From Actinobacteria bacterium HGW-Actinobacteria-2 (lineage in GTDB: Bacteria; Actinomycetota; Actinomycetes; Propionibacteriales; Propionibacteriaceae): DNA of 57,717 nucleotides. The translations under genes and the position numbers were made by a program. Positions 10,056 through 18,722 of the stretch are shown here, piece after piece. Below the pieces are notes generated by a model. It searched no databases. It was given only the letters and a program-made list of their open reading frames with translations, and was not told where the DNA came from. Every line of letters begins with the position of its first letter. Positions within the stretch are counted from its first letter, which is position 1. The DNA lies in contig PHEY01000011.1 in NCBI GenBank assembly GCA_002841335.1, positions 1 to 57,717 on the forward strand, in the 5' to 3' direction.

Positions 10056-10145
10056 CGGATTCTCCTTGCTCAAGATCGTGCCGAACCGACGACAGGATAT
10101 CCGAGCCGCGAGGTCGGCGGCGGCAGGGGTCGAGGCTGAGAGAGA

Positions 10146-10790
10146 ATGGGCGACATGGCTCGCATCCTGGTGATCGACAACTACGACTCGTTCGTCTACA
10201 ACCTCGTCCAATACCTGGCGCAGATCGGCGCCGAGGTCGAGGTCTGGCGCAACGACGATTCGCGCTTCGCCGAACCCGACTGGAGCGATGGTTTCGACGG
10301 GATCCTGCTCTCACCTGGCCCGGGCACGCCCGAGGAAGCCGGTGTCTGCATCGACGTCGTGACCGCCGTCGGCGGACGGGTGCCGATCTTCGGGGTGTGC
10401 CTGGGGCTGCAGTCGATCTCGGTGGCCTTCGGCGGGGTGGTGAACCGGGCACCGGAGCTGCTGCACGGCAAGACCTCACCCGTCCATCACGACGGACGCG
10501 GCGTGTTCGCCGGCCTGCCCAACCCGCTCACCGCGACCCGCTACCACTCGCTTGCGCTCGACCCGGCCACCGTCCCCGACGAGCTGGAGGTCAGCGCCAC
10601 CACCGAGTCCGGCGTGATCATGGCGGTCCGCCACAAGAGCCTGCCGATCGAGAGCGTCCAGTTCCATCCCGAGTCGGTGCTCACCGAAGGCGGCTACCAG
10701 ATGCTGGCCAACTGGCTGGTCGCCTGCGGGGACGCCGGTGCACCGGCCCGCGCGGCCGGGCTGACCCCGCTGATGGCGATCACCGGCTAG
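10146..10790 (+). CDS. trpG: Glutamine amidotransferase, anthranilate/aminodeoxychorismate synthase component II
   Basis: Class I glutamine amidotransferase that hydrolyses glutamine and passes ammonia to a chorismate-using partner in tryptophan or folate synthesis. Visible motifs are the N-terminal ILVIDNYDSFVYN, the oxyanion region SPGPGTP, the nucleophile loop FGVCLGLQSI and the His-Glu dyad in VQFHPESVL. The length of 214 residues is normal. The gene lies beside crgA and pknB, the same place as trpG/pabA in mycobacteria. No component I gene is in the window, so anthranilate and aminodeoxychorismate cannot be told apart. The ATG at 10146 has GAGG about 10 bases upstream; the in-frame ATG at 10155 is an alternative. 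It is divergent from crgA and convergent with pknB. Confidence 0.92.
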   Translation: MGDMARILVIDNYDSFVYNLVQYLAQIGAEVEVWRNDDSRFAEPDWSDGFDGILLSPGPGTPEEAGVCIDVVTAVGGRVPIFGVCLGLQSISVAFGGVVNRAPELLHGKTSPVHHDGRGVFAGLPNPLTATRYHSLALDPATVPDELEVSATTESGVIMAVRHKSLPIESVQFHPESVLTEGGYQMLANWLVACGDAGAPARAAGLTPLMAITG

Positions 10791-10807
10791 TCGGCCCGGG
10801 ACTCGAC

Positions 10808-10825
10808 GAGCCCTTCGACAGGCTC
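10808..10825. terminator. Short hairpin inside a dispersed-repeat-like sequence between trpG and pknB
   Basis: GAGCC CTTCGACA GGCTC lies in the 49-bp gap between the convergent stop codons. The surrounding text (CCCTTCGACAGGCTCAG) resembles a short repeat found scattered in many actinobacterial genomes. It could end transcription from both sides. Confidence 0.4.
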
Positions 10826-10839
10826 AGCCAGCGCAGGAC

Positions 10840-12564
10840 CTACGGGGTTGAGGACGCCGACGGGGATTCCGACGGCGTGGCCGCCGGAACCGCGTAGGTG
10901 AGTTCCAGCTTGGTGGTACGCAAGACCACCGAGTTGAACGGGATGCTCTGCGCGATCACGATGTCCGGCGTCTCGGTGGACGTCGCCGACTTGAAGGTCA
11001 CGTTGGTGAACCCGGCGTCCTCGGCAGCGGCCTTCGCCTCCGTCCGGCTCATGCCGTGGAAGTTCGGCACCGGAGACTTGCCCGTGGCGTAGAACACCGT
11101 GATCGGGGTGCCGGCGGGCACCGAAGCGCCCTCGGCAGGGCTCACGCTGGTGACCGCGTTGGCCTTGGCGTCGACGGGTTCGTTGGGGTCTTCCACCGCA
11201 GTCACGTTGGTGAACATCGACTTCAGCCGGTTGACCACCTGGTCGTACTTCTGACCCTTCAGCCCAGTGGGAATGGTCACCATGCTGGGGCCGGTGTTCA
11301 CGGTGATGACCACCTTGGTACCGATCGCGGCCTGCTGGCCGCCGGGGGGATTCTGGTTGATGACGCGGTTCTTGGTCATGTCGTCCGCTCCGGCGATGCT
11401 ATGCACCTCGACATCCAGCTTGGCGTTGATGAGGAGCTGGCGGGCCTCGGCCGGGGTCCGGTCGATCACCGATGGGACCGCGACCATCTCAACTCCACCG
11501 GAGACGGCGCGCCACACCAGGAAGCTGGTCACCCCGACGGCGATGACGGCGAGCGCCACCATGAAGGCGATCAGGCCGGTGTGACGCTTGTGGGTCGGTG
11601 TGACGGCGACATCGTCCATCACCTGGGTCTGGCTCATCACGGCGGTGGCGTCGCCACCGGACAGCGGCGGCAGCGGCGCAACCACGGTCGCCGGGACCGG
11701 CTTGGCCAACACCTCGTGACCGGCGAGCAGGCGGCCGATGTCGGTGCGCATCTCGGCGGCAGTCTGATAGCGATCGGCCGGATCCTTGGCCAACGCCTTC
11801 AGCACGATGTTGTCCATGTCCGCAGTGATCTCGGGGTCCAGATGGCTCGGCGGCACCGGAGCTTCGCGGACGTGCTGGTAGGCCACACTCACCGGCGAAT
11901 CGCCCTGGAACGGCGGACGGCCGGTGAGCAGCTCGTAGAGCAGGCAGCCGGCGGAGTAGATGTCGCTGCGGGCGTCCACGGTCTCACCGCGCGCCTGCTC
12001 CGGCGAGAGGTACTGAGCGGTGCCGATCACCGCGGCGGTCTGGGTCATGGTGGCCGAGGTGTCGGCGACGGCGCGGGCGATGCCGAAATCCATCACCTTC
12101 ACGTCACCTTCGGTGGTGAGCATCACGTTGGCCGGTTTGATGTCGCGGTGGATGATGCCGGCCTTGTGGCTGTAGCCCAGCGCGTCCAGGACGCCCTGGG
12201 TGAAGGTCATGGCCTTGGTGGGCTGGATCTGGCGCCCGGTGCGCAGCAACTCCCGCAGGGTGTGGCCCTCGACCAGTTCCATGACGATGTAGGGCACTTT
12301 GACCCCGGTCAGCTCGTCAAGCTCCTCACCGGTGTCGTAGACGGCGACGATGTTGGGGTGGTTCAGCCCGGCAGCGGACTGGGCTTCGCGGCGGAACCGC
12401 TCCTGGAACGTCGGGTCGGACGCCAGGTCGATGCGCAACTGCTTCACGGCCACTTCGCGGCCCAGGCGCAGATCCCGTGCCCGGCGCACCTGCGCCATGC
12501 CGCCCCGTCCGAGGTTGGCCCCCAGCTGGTAGCGGCCGCCCAAGATCTTCGGCTCGTCGGTCAT
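10840..12564 (-). CDS. pknB: Serine/threonine protein kinase with PASTA repeats
   Basis: Transmembrane Ser/Thr kinase that senses muropeptides or lipid II and phosphorylates division and cell-wall proteins. The N-terminal kinase domain (residues about 11-275) has the Gly loop LGRGGMAQV, VAVKQL, the catalytic HRDIKPANV, DFGIARA, an activation loop rich in Ser/Thr (DTSATMTQTAAVIGT) and SPEQARGE. A single membrane helix at about 331-353 is followed by about three PASTA-like modules (AVPSVIDRTPAEA..., TIPTGLKGQKYDQV..., PVPNFHGMSRTEA...). The C-terminus is Ser/Pro-rich. The start ATG has GGAAAGGA upstream. There is only one kinase gene here; pknA, which usually lies between pbpA and pknB, is absent, so PknB probably serves FhaA, FhaB and CrgA alone. 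Confidence 0.96.
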   Translation of the reverse strand: MTDEPKILGGRYQLGANLGRGGMAQVRRARDLRLGREVAVKQLRIDLASDPTFQERFRREAQSAAGLNHPNIVAVYDTGEELDELTGVKVPYIVMELVEGHTLRELLRTGRQIQPTKAMTFTQGVLDALGYSHKAGIIHRDIKPANVMLTTEGDVKVMDFGIARAVADTSATMTQTAAVIGTAQYLSPEQARGETVDARSDIYSAGCLLYELLTGRPPFQGDSPVSVAYQHVREAPVPPSHLDPEITADMDNIVLKALAKDPADRYQTAAEMRTDIGRLLAGHEVLAKPVPATVVAPLPPLSGGDATAVMSQTQVMDDVAVTPTHKRHTGLIAFMVALAVIAVGVTSFLVWRAVSGGVEMVAVPSVIDRTPAEARQLLINAKLDVEVHSIAGADDMTKNRVINQNPPGGQQAAIGTKVVITVNTGPSMVTIPTGLKGQKYDQVVNRLKSMFTNVTAVEDPNEPVDAKANAVTSVSPAEGASVPAGTPITVFYATGKSPVPNFHGMSRTEAKAAAEDAGFTNVTFKSATSTETPDIVIAQSIPFNSVVLRTTKLELTYAVPAATPSESPSASSTP

Positions 12565-12581
12565 TGCCTGGTTCCTTTCCG

Positions 12582-12599
12582 CTCTGCGTGAGCGCAGAG
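12582..12599. promoter_or_regulatory. Perfect inverted repeat in the pknB leader
   Basis: CTCTGCG TGAG CGCAGAG (7-bp arms, 4-base loop) lies just upstream of the pknB ribosome-binding site, within the pbpA-pknB gap. It could form a leader hairpin or be a repressor site. The sequence alone does not decide. Confidence 0.3.
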
Positions 12600-12679
12600 T
12601 GATTCAGCGGCCCAACTCTTACATTGTTGCCGATAAGACGAAAAAACCGTGCTTTGTGCCTGGCGGGGACGACGATCGG

Positions 12680-14092
12680 TCATCGCAGCGCCTCGATCAC
12701 GGCCTTGGCGATGGGTGCCGAAACTCTACCGCCGGCGATCTCACTGGAGGCGATCTCGGCGTCCTCAACGAACACGCACACCGCCACGTGCGGGTTGTCG
12801 GCCCACGCGGTGAACCAGGCGTACGGGCGGCGGACGTTGTCGGAGTTCGCGGTGCCGGTCTTGCCGCCGACGGTGACGCCGGGGATCTTGGCCCGATAGC
12901 CGGTGCCGCCCTCGACGACGCCGACCATCATCTCCTTCATCAGGGCGGACGTGGTGGCGCTGATCGGCTGGCTGCGCTGCTTCGGGGCGGCCTGGCTGAC
13001 CACCCGCAGATCGGAGTCCAGCACCCGCTGCACCAGGTAGGGCTCCATCTCGACCCCGTTGTTGGCGATCGCGGCCGAGACCATCGCCATCTGCAGAGGA
13101 GAGGCGGCGACCTCGTACTCGCCGATGGCGCTCATCGCCGTCTGGGCGGCGTCCAGCTCGTCGGGGAAGCGGCTGGCCGCCGACCCGATCTCGGGCAAGT
13201 AGGTGGTGCCGAAGCCGAACTTGTTGGCCTGCTCGCGCAGAGCCTGATCGCCCACCTTCACGCCGAGCCGGGCGAAGGCCGGGTTGCAGGAACGCTTCAA
13301 GGCATCGGCCAGGGAAAGCTGGCCGCCGCAGGCGCCGATCACCTTGGTCGACCCGGGCAGCTTGTACGCGGTCCCGTCCAGCAGGTCGGACGGGCTCATG
13401 CCGTTCTCCAAGGCGGTGGCCGTGGTGACCAGCTTGAAGGTGGAGCCGGGCGGGTAGATCTCGCGGGTGGCCCGGTTGTTCAGCGGCTTGTCGGGATCCT
13501 TGTTCAGGGTGTCCCATGCCTTCTTGGATTCGTTCAGATCGTGGGTGGCGAGCTGGTTGGGGTCATAGCTGGGAGTGGTCACCAGCGCCTTGATCGCGCC
13601 GGTGGTGTAGTCCAATGCGACCACCGCACCCTTGCGTCCGGCCAGCGCCTTCCAGGCGGCCTTTTGGGCTTTCGCATCCAGCGTTGTCTCCACCGTCCCG
13701 CCCTTGGGACGAGTGCCGGAGGCCAGGTTGATCAGGCGGGAGAGGAACTGGGAGCTGTCCTGGCCGGCGAGTTCGGCCGACTGCGACTGCTCCAGCGCCG
13801 AAGCGCCGTAGAAGTAGGTGTAGTAGCCGGTCACCGGGGCGTACAGCTCGCCCTCGGGGTAGGAACGCTGGAAGCGGTAGCGGTCCTTCACCTCGCTGGA
13901 TTTCGCGATCGGGGTGTTGCCGACCATGATCGGCCCGCGGTCCTGGCCGAAGCGGGCGTCGGTGACCCGGCGATTGTCGGCACGTCCGTTGAGGTAGTCG
14001 GCGTTGGCCAGGTAGCTGATGCTCAGGTTCAGCATCAACGCCAGCGTCATCAGCAGCGAGACCACCGCGACGCCGCGAATCGGGCGGTTCAC
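12680..14092 (-). CDS. pbpA: Peptidoglycan transpeptidase, PbpA-type class B penicillin-binding protein
   Basis: Cross-links peptidoglycan with its SEDS partner RodA. It is 470 residues, slightly short for the family. An N-terminal membrane helix (about 7-28) is followed by a dimerisation region (RGPIMVG..., YPEGELYAPVTGY) and the transpeptidase domain. The three active-site motifs are S217-T-F-K220, S268-C-N270 and K410-T-G. The GTG start at 14092 overlaps the rodA stop codon by 4 bases (GTGA), so translation is coupled to RodA. The 115-bp gap to pknB suggests pknB also has its own promoter. Confidence 0.95.
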   Translation of the reverse strand: MNRPIRGVAVVSLLMTLALMLNLSISYLANADYLNGRADNRRVTDARFGQDRGPIMVGNTPIAKSSEVKDRYRFQRSYPEGELYAPVTGYYTYFYGASALEQSQSAELAGQDSSQFLSRLINLASGTRPKGGTVETTLDAKAQKAAWKALAGRKGAVVALDYTTGAIKALVTTPSYDPNQLATHDLNESKKAWDTLNKDPDKPLNNRATREIYPPGSTFKLVTTATALENGMSPSDLLDGTAYKLPGSTKVIGACGGQLSLADALKRSCNPAFARLGVKVGDQALREQANKFGFGTTYLPEIGSAASRFPDELDAAQTAMSAIGEYEVAASPLQMAMVSAAIANNGVEMEPYLVQRVLDSDLRVVSQAAPKQRSQPISATTSALMKEMMVGVVEGGTGYRAKIPGVTVGGKTGTANSDNVRRPYAWFTAWADNPHVAVCVFVEDAEIASSEIAGGRVSAPIAKAVIEALR

Positions 14093-15699
14093 GATTCCTC
14101 CCCGGTGCTGGTGGTTCCGGTGCCGGTGGTTCCGGTACTGGTCGTTCCGGGGCCGGGGGTTCGCGGCACTTCCGCGGTGTCGTCCTCGGCGAGGTCGTTG
14201 CCGGCCAGGTCGTTGCCGGCCAGATCGTTACCGGTCAGCGTCGGTTCGACCACCGGGATGGGCCCGGTGACGTCGTCCGCGCCGGCGGGAGTCGCCATGA
14301 CCCCCGAAACTGGAGCGGGAGTCTGCAGCGAACTGACGTCGATCAGCTCGGTGGTGTCGGCCTCCAGGGAGGCCATCGGCATGGCGGCCACGGCTGCGGC
14401 CGGACGGCGCACCTGGTGGGTGATCACCAGCAGCAGTCCGATCATCACCCAGTTCGCCACCAGCGACGACCCGCCCTGCGACATGAACGGCGAGGTCAGG
14501 CCGGTCAGCGGCAGCAGTCGGGTGACACCGCCGATGATCGCGAACACCTGAATCGCGAAGACGAACGACAAACCGGTGGCCAACAGCTTCCCGAACGGGT
14601 CCTTGGCGGCCAGCCCGGCCCGCAAGCCCCGGGCCACGATGATCCCGTAGATCAGCATGACGGCCATCAGGCCGGTGATCCCGATCTCCTCGCCCAAAGC
14701 CGCGGCGATGAAGTCGGACTTAGGCAGGGGAGTCATGTTGGGTCGGCCCAACCCCCAGCCGGTGCCGAACAGGCCGCCCCAGGCGATGCCGTACTGCGCC
14801 TGGATGATCTGGTAGTTGTTGACCGGGTCGGCGAACGGATTGAGCCAGGCCGACACCCGGGCCTGGACGTGGTCGAAGGCGAAGTAGGCGCCCACGGCGC
14901 CGGCCAGGAACAGGCCGGTGCCCAGGAGTGCCCAGGCCGGCTTCTCGGTGGCGACGTAGAGCATCACCACGAACAGCCCGAAGAACAGCAGCGAGGTGCC
15001 CAGGTCCTTCTGGAAGACCAACACCGCCAGGCTGGCCAGCCACATCAGCAGGATCGGTCCCAGATCGCGGGGCCGGGGAAGCTCGACGCCCAGGAAGCGG
15101 GCCCCGGCCAGTGCCAACACCTCGCGCTTCTCCACCAAGTACGAGGCGAACGCGATCGAGAGCACCAGCTTGGCCAGCTCGGCCGGCTGGAAGCTGTAAC
15201 TGCCCAGATGAATCCAGATCCGCGCGCCGTGACTCTCCTTGCCCAGCCCCGGAACCAGCGGCAGCATCAGCAGGATCATGCCGAGCAGGAACAGCAAGTA
15301 GGGGTAGCGCTGCAGGAGCCGGTAGTCGCGCAGCCCGATGATCACGCCCGCGCAGGCAGCGGCGGCCACCACCAGCCAGGTGAGCTGCAGTTCGGCCGAG
15401 TGCATCACCGGGTTGCTGCCCAGATCGAGGCGATGGATCATCGCCAGGCCCAGCCCGTTCAGCAGCATCACCAGCGGCAGGATCAGCGGATCGGCGTAGG
15501 GGATGCGCCAACGAATCACCACATGAAGCCCGAGCGCGACTGCGCTGAAGATGCCAAACGCCCACGGCCACTGTGGCGGCAAGGTGGCCGACTGATCCAG
15601 ATGGGTCAGCAGGTACCCGGCCATCGCCAACGCAATGGCGAAGCCCAGCATGAAGGCTTCGACACCGCGGCGCTTCCGGTAGCTGACCACGCTATCCAT
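14089..15699 (-). CDS. rodA: SEDS peptidoglycan glycosyltransferase RodA/FtsW family
   Basis: Polytopic membrane glycosyltransferase that polymerises lipid II with PbpA. It is 536 residues from the ATG at 15699, whose A is the last base of the pstP stop codon (TAATG). The in-frame sequence upstream of this ATG lies within pstP and is not family-like. About ten to twelve hydrophobic segments are visible, with SEDS-type blocks YLLTHLDQSA, IWIHLGSYSFQPAELAKL, FQKDLGTSLLFFG, NYQIIQAQYGIAWGG and FAAALGEEIG-like sequence. The acidic Asp of QKDLG matches the catalytic region of the family. The last about 90 residues are a Thr/Asp/Pro-rich cytoplasmic tail with GNDLAGNDLAGNDLAE repeats, which is unusual. 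Confidence 0.95.
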   Translation of the reverse strand: MDSVVSYRKRRGVEAFMLGFAIALAMAGYLLTHLDQSATLPPQWPWAFGIFSAVALGLHVVIRWRIPYADPLILPLVMLLNGLGLAMIHRLDLGSNPVMHSAELQLTWLVVAAAACAGVIIGLRDYRLLQRYPYLLFLLGMILLMLPLVPGLGKESHGARIWIHLGSYSFQPAELAKLVLSIAFASYLVEKREVLALAGARFLGVELPRPRDLGPILLMWLASLAVLVFQKDLGTSLLFFGLFVVMLYVATEKPAWALLGTGLFLAGAVGAYFAFDHVQARVSAWLNPFADPVNNYQIIQAQYGIAWGGLFGTGWGLGRPNMTPLPKSDFIAAALGEEIGITGLMAVMLIYGIIVARGLRAGLAAKDPFGKLLATGLSFVFAIQVFAIIGGVTRLLPLTGLTSPFMSQGGSSLVANWVMIGLLLVITHQVRRPAAAVAAMPMASLEADTTELIDVSSLQTPAPVSGVMATPAGADDVTGPIPVVEPTLTGNDLAGNDLAGNDLAEDDTAEVPRTPGPGTTSTGTTGTGTTSTGEES

Positions 15700-17057
15700 T
15701 AGCACTCCGTGGAACCGGTAGGCATCTCGGACGGGGTCGGAACGGGGACGGCGGAGCTGGCAGCGGGGCTCGGCGTCTTGGTGCCAGTGGACGGGTTGGC
15801 CGTGGCGGTGCTGGGCGACGTCGTCGGCGGGTTGTGCCACTGCTGACGCTGCTGAATGCATTCGGCGGCCTTGGTCTGCAGCATCACCAAGGTGGTTCGG
15901 GCGGCGTCCAAGGACGACGCCGGGAGGGTCTGGCGGACCTGCTCTTGGTAGTAGGGCGGCAGATCCATGATCCGGGTGCTGTCGGCCTGCACCAGCTGCG
16001 ACAGCGGAAGCTTGAACACCGGCTCGGGGATGCCGCGATAGATGCCGATGGTCTCGTTGTTGGGGCCGACGAAGTACTGCTCCTGGGTGTAGGAGTACCA
16101 CAGCCCGCCGCCGGCGCCGATCAGCAGCAGGGGCAGCAGGACGGCCAGCGCCATCTTCAGCCAGGCCAGGCCACGTCCCTTGTTCGTGGGGGCGTAGCGC
16201 TCCACTTCGGGGGCATTCGGGTTGGGCTTGGCCGCGGACTTCGGCGGGGCGACCCGCTCGATCAAGGTGGCTTCGTTGTCGAGGTCCTCGGCGTCCAGTT
16301 GGGCGGCGGAGCCCAGGATCTGCGGCTCGCCCTCGGGCTCGCCCTCAACCACGTCAGCGATGATGATGGTGATGTTGTCCTGGCCGCCTTCAAGGTGCGC
16401 CACCCGAATCAGGGCGTCCATCGCGTCGGCGCGCTCGCCGTCGATGCGGGCGCTGATCACCTGGTCGGTGACCATGCCGCACAGGCCGTCGGAGCAGACC
16501 AGCAGCCGGTCGCCGACCTGGACGTCCAACATCTCCAGGTCGGGGGTGTGCTGCGGCTGGCCGTTGATCACCTTCAGGATCAGCGAGCGGTGCGGATGCT
16601 CCAGGGCTTCGGCTTCGGTGATCCGGCCCTCGTCGATCAGGCTCTGCACCCAGGAGTGATCCTTGGACAGCCGGGTGAGGGTGCCGTCGCGGTACCGGTA
16701 GGCGCGGGAGTCGCCCACATTGGCCAGCGCCAGGTGCTCCCCGTCGAAGGCCAGTCCGCACACTGTGGAGCCCATCCCGTCCAGGCTGGGCTCGGTGTGG
16801 ACCAGGTCGTTGATCAGGTCGGACGCGCGGGTGATGGCCGCGTTCATCTCGGTGAGCATGGCCTCGCCGGTGCTCTTCGCCTCGTCAGCTTTGACCAGCT
16901 GGGCCACCGCGATCGCCGAGGCCAGGTCGCCGGCCGCCGCGCCACCCATGCCGTCGGCGACGATCAGCATGGTCGGGGAGACGTAGGCCGAGTCCTGGTT
17001 GTTCTTGCGGACCAGACCGACTTCGGAGTGCGCGAGATAGCGCAGGGCTAGGGTCAT
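15699..17057 (-). CDS. pstP: PP2C-family Ser/Thr phosphatase
   Basis: Metal-dependent phosphatase that reverses PknB phosphorylation. The catalytic domain (residues 1 to about 237) has the PPM metal ligands in NNQD22, VAD35GMGG, SD190GLCG and GGQD227N. A linker, one membrane helix (about 299-321) and a roughly 130-residue extracytoplasmic region rich in Ser/Thr/Pro follow; the family tail is of this type. The ATG immediately follows the fhaB stop (TAGATG), and the stop is fused to the rodA start, so the genes are co-translated. Confidence 0.96.
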   Translation of the reverse strand: MTLALRYLAHSEVGLVRKNNQDSAYVSPTMLIVADGMGGAAAGDLASAIAVAQLVKADEAKSTGEAMLTEMNAAITRASDLINDLVHTEPSLDGMGSTVCGLAFDGEHLALANVGDSRAYRYRDGTLTRLSKDHSWVQSLIDEGRITEAEALEHPHRSLILKVINGQPQHTPDLEMLDVQVGDRLLVCSDGLCGMVTDQVISARIDGERADAMDALIRVAHLEGGQDNITIIIADVVEGEPEGEPQILGSAAQLDAEDLDNEATLIERVAPPKSAAKPNPNAPEVERYAPTNKGRGLAWLKMALAVLLPLLLIGAGGGLWYSYTQEQYFVGPNNETIGIYRGIPEPVFKLPLSQLVQADSTRIMDLPPYYQEQVRQTLPASSLDAARTTLVMLQTKAAECIQQRQQWHNPPTTSPSTATANPSTGTKTPSPAASSAVPVPTPSEMPTGSTEC

Positions 17058-17540
17058 CTACTTCTCCACGCTCATCAGGGTGCGGCCGATGCGCAGGCTG
17101 TCGCCGGGGGTGAATGCTGACGGCACTCGGAGCGGCTCATTGTTGAGCATGGTGCCATTGGTGGAGCCGAGGTCTTCGACCAGATAGCCGTCCGAGCCGA
17201 GGCTGATCCGGGCGTGGTGGGTGGAGACGTAGTCGTCATCGAGGATCAGCTGGCAGTCGGCGCCGCGTCCGATCAGCACCCCGCCGGCCAAGGGGATGGT
17301 CAGGCCGGCCTGCTTGCCGTGGGTCACCTTCAGCACCGTGGGCATCTGCTTGGTGACCTTGCGGGACATCCGCGGCGTGCCGGGGGCTGCGGTGGCTTCA
17401 AAGGTTGCTTGGGCGAGCTCGGCCGCGGGAAGCTTCCGCCCGAACAAGTCGGTGCGGATCACGTTGGCGACGAAGAGGATGAAGAGCCACAGCAGCACCA
17501 AGAACCCCAGCTTGAGGCCGAGGACGACCAGGTCAGACAT
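17058..17540 (-). CDS. fhaB: FHA-domain protein FhaB (FipA)
   Basis: Membrane-anchored phosphothreonine-binding protein of the PknB signalling cluster. An N-terminal hydrophobic helix (about 5-27) is followed by a short linker with Thr residues that could be kinase targets (APGTPRMSRKVTKQMPT) and a C-terminal FHA domain with GVLIGRGADCQL, the YVSTHHARI phosphothreonine pocket and DLGSTNGT. It is 160 residues, normal for FhaB. The ATG at 17540 overlaps the fhaA stop by 8 bases; a GTG three bases earlier is an alternative. The stop codon abuts the pstP start. Confidence 0.94.
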   Translation of the reverse strand: MSDLVVLGLKLGFLVLLWLFILFVANVIRTDLFGRKLPAAELAQATFEATAAPGTPRMSRKVTKQMPTVLKVTHGKQAGLTIPLAGGVLIGRGADCQLILDDDYVSTHHARISLGSDGYLVEDLGSTNGTMLNNEPLRVPSAFTPGDSLRIGRTLMSVEK

Positions 17541-18282
17541 CACTCACCGGGGACGTCACCAGCATCGTGGTGTTTCCGATGTCGATCCGGCTGCCGTTGG
17601 TCAACGCGGCCTGCCGGGTGCGGACGCCGTCCACGGTGATGCCGTTGGTGGAGCCGAGATCCTCGATGTTGAGGCTGGTTCCGGAGCCGGACTGGATCAC
17701 GTTGATCCGGGCGTGCAGCCGGGAGATGCCGGGATCGTTGATCCGCAGATCGGCGTCGGTGCCGCGTCCGATGGTCAGGCCGGGTGGGGTGAGCGGATGC
17801 CGCACGCCGTTCACCTCGACGACCAGGCCGGTGGTGCGCTGCCGCACCGGGGCGAACGGCTCGGGGTCATCCATCGCGGAGTCCGTGGACGCGGCCCCGG
17901 TCGCGGCGACTCCGGCGACGGCGGCTGAGGTGATGGTGAAGCGCCCGATCGGCAGGGAGGGCTCCACCTTGTAGTCGATGGAGACCGGGCCGTTGAAGAT
18001 GTAGCCCTTCTCGGCGGCGTAGTTCAGCAATTGGGGTGCGATCTCGGCGTTCAGGGTCTTGGAGTAGGGGGTGAGGCGGTCGTAGTCGTGGGAGGAGAGG
18101 CCGATGGTGAACTCGTTGGGCACCAGTTTGCGGTCGCGGCTGAGCAGCCGGGCCTCGGAGTCGAGTTCGCGCTGTAGCCGGGCGGTGATCTCCACGGGCT
18201 GCACGTCACCTTTGAAGGCTCGCGCGAAGACACCGCCAACGACGTTTTCGAGCTTCTTCTCTACTCGGTCGAAGACTCCCAT
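17533..18282 (-). CDS. fhaA: FHA-domain protein FhaA with DUF3662 domain
   Basis: First gene of the fhaA-fhaB-pstP-rodA-pbpA operon. The N-terminal DUF3662 domain (residues about 1-120) has MGVFDRVEKKLENVVGGVFA and PVEITARLQREL; the Thr/Ala-rich linker is short; and the C-terminal FHA domain has LTIGRGTDADLR, ISRLHARI and DLGSTNGITVDG. At 249 residues it is shorter than the mycobacterial protein because the linker is brief. AGGAGGG lies a few bases before the ATG. In mycobacteria FhaA binds phosphorylated MviN and controls late peptidoglycan steps; the same role is likely but inferred. Confidence 0.95.
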   Translation of the reverse strand: MGVFDRVEKKLENVVGGVFARAFKGDVQPVEITARLQRELDSEARLLSRDRKLVPNEFTIGLSSHDYDRLTPYSKTLNAEIAPQLLNYAAEKGYIFNGPVSIDYKVEPSLPIGRFTITSAAVAGVAATGAASTDSAMDDPEPFAPVRQRTTGLVVEVNGVRHPLTPPGLTIGRGTDADLRINDPGISRLHARINVIQSGSGTSLNIEDLGSTNGITVDGVRTRQAALTNGSRIDIGNTTMLVTSPVSDV

Positions 18283-18464
18283 TCGCCCTCCTGTGCGCTT
18301 GCGTCGCGTCCAAGCCTATCGACGCCAAGAGTCTCAACCATACGTGGCCCGCCAACCGGGGCCCGATCTGCACCTCGGCGGCAGGCTTTCGTCCGGCTGA
18401 CCGGCGGTTTCGAAGGTGCGACCGCCCTGTGATAGCCTCTTTCGGCTGGCTCGCAAGAGCTTGC

Positions 18465-18550
18465 GCGCGAGTGGCGGAATGGCAGACGCGCACGGTTCAG
18501 GTCCGTGTGTCCGAAAGGACGTGGAGGTTCAACTCCTCTCTCGCGCACCA
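18465..18550 (+). tRNA. tRNA-Leu (anticodon CAG), CCA encoded
   Basis: The 7-bp acceptor stem GCGCGAG/CTCGCGC is complete. The anticodon stem CACGG/CCGTG encloses the loop TTCAGGT (anticodon CAG). A long variable arm (TGTCCGAAAGGACGT) is typical of type II tRNAs. The T-arm carries TTCAACT, followed by discriminator A and a genomic CCA. A TAGCCT -10-like box lies at 18433-18438. Confidence 0.97.
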
Positions 18551-18552
18551 CG

Positions 18553-18584
18553 ATCCCGGCATCCAGATAACTGGTAGCCGGGAT
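18553..18584 (+). terminator. Terminator hairpin after tRNA-Leu
   Basis: ATCCCGGC...GCCGGGAT with an inner CCAG ATAA CTGG helix starts 3 bases after the tRNA CCA end. There is no T-tract, as is common in actinobacteria. Confidence 0.75.
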
Positions 18585-18722
18585 ATGTGCTTTCTGGGCA
18601 GAGTTCGCGGGCGCGTCACCGTCCCGGGTGGGGACGCTCGCCGCGATCGATGCTTTTATCGGCGCTCCAGGGTCGTGCGCCGAGGACTAGCGTGGAATCA
18701 GCCGACTCCCCAAGGAGGCGAG

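Noticed and set aside
12640-12645. A6 run (T6 on the minus strand) after pbpA as a classical terminator
   Set aside because: No stable hairpin immediately precedes the T-run on the minus strand.
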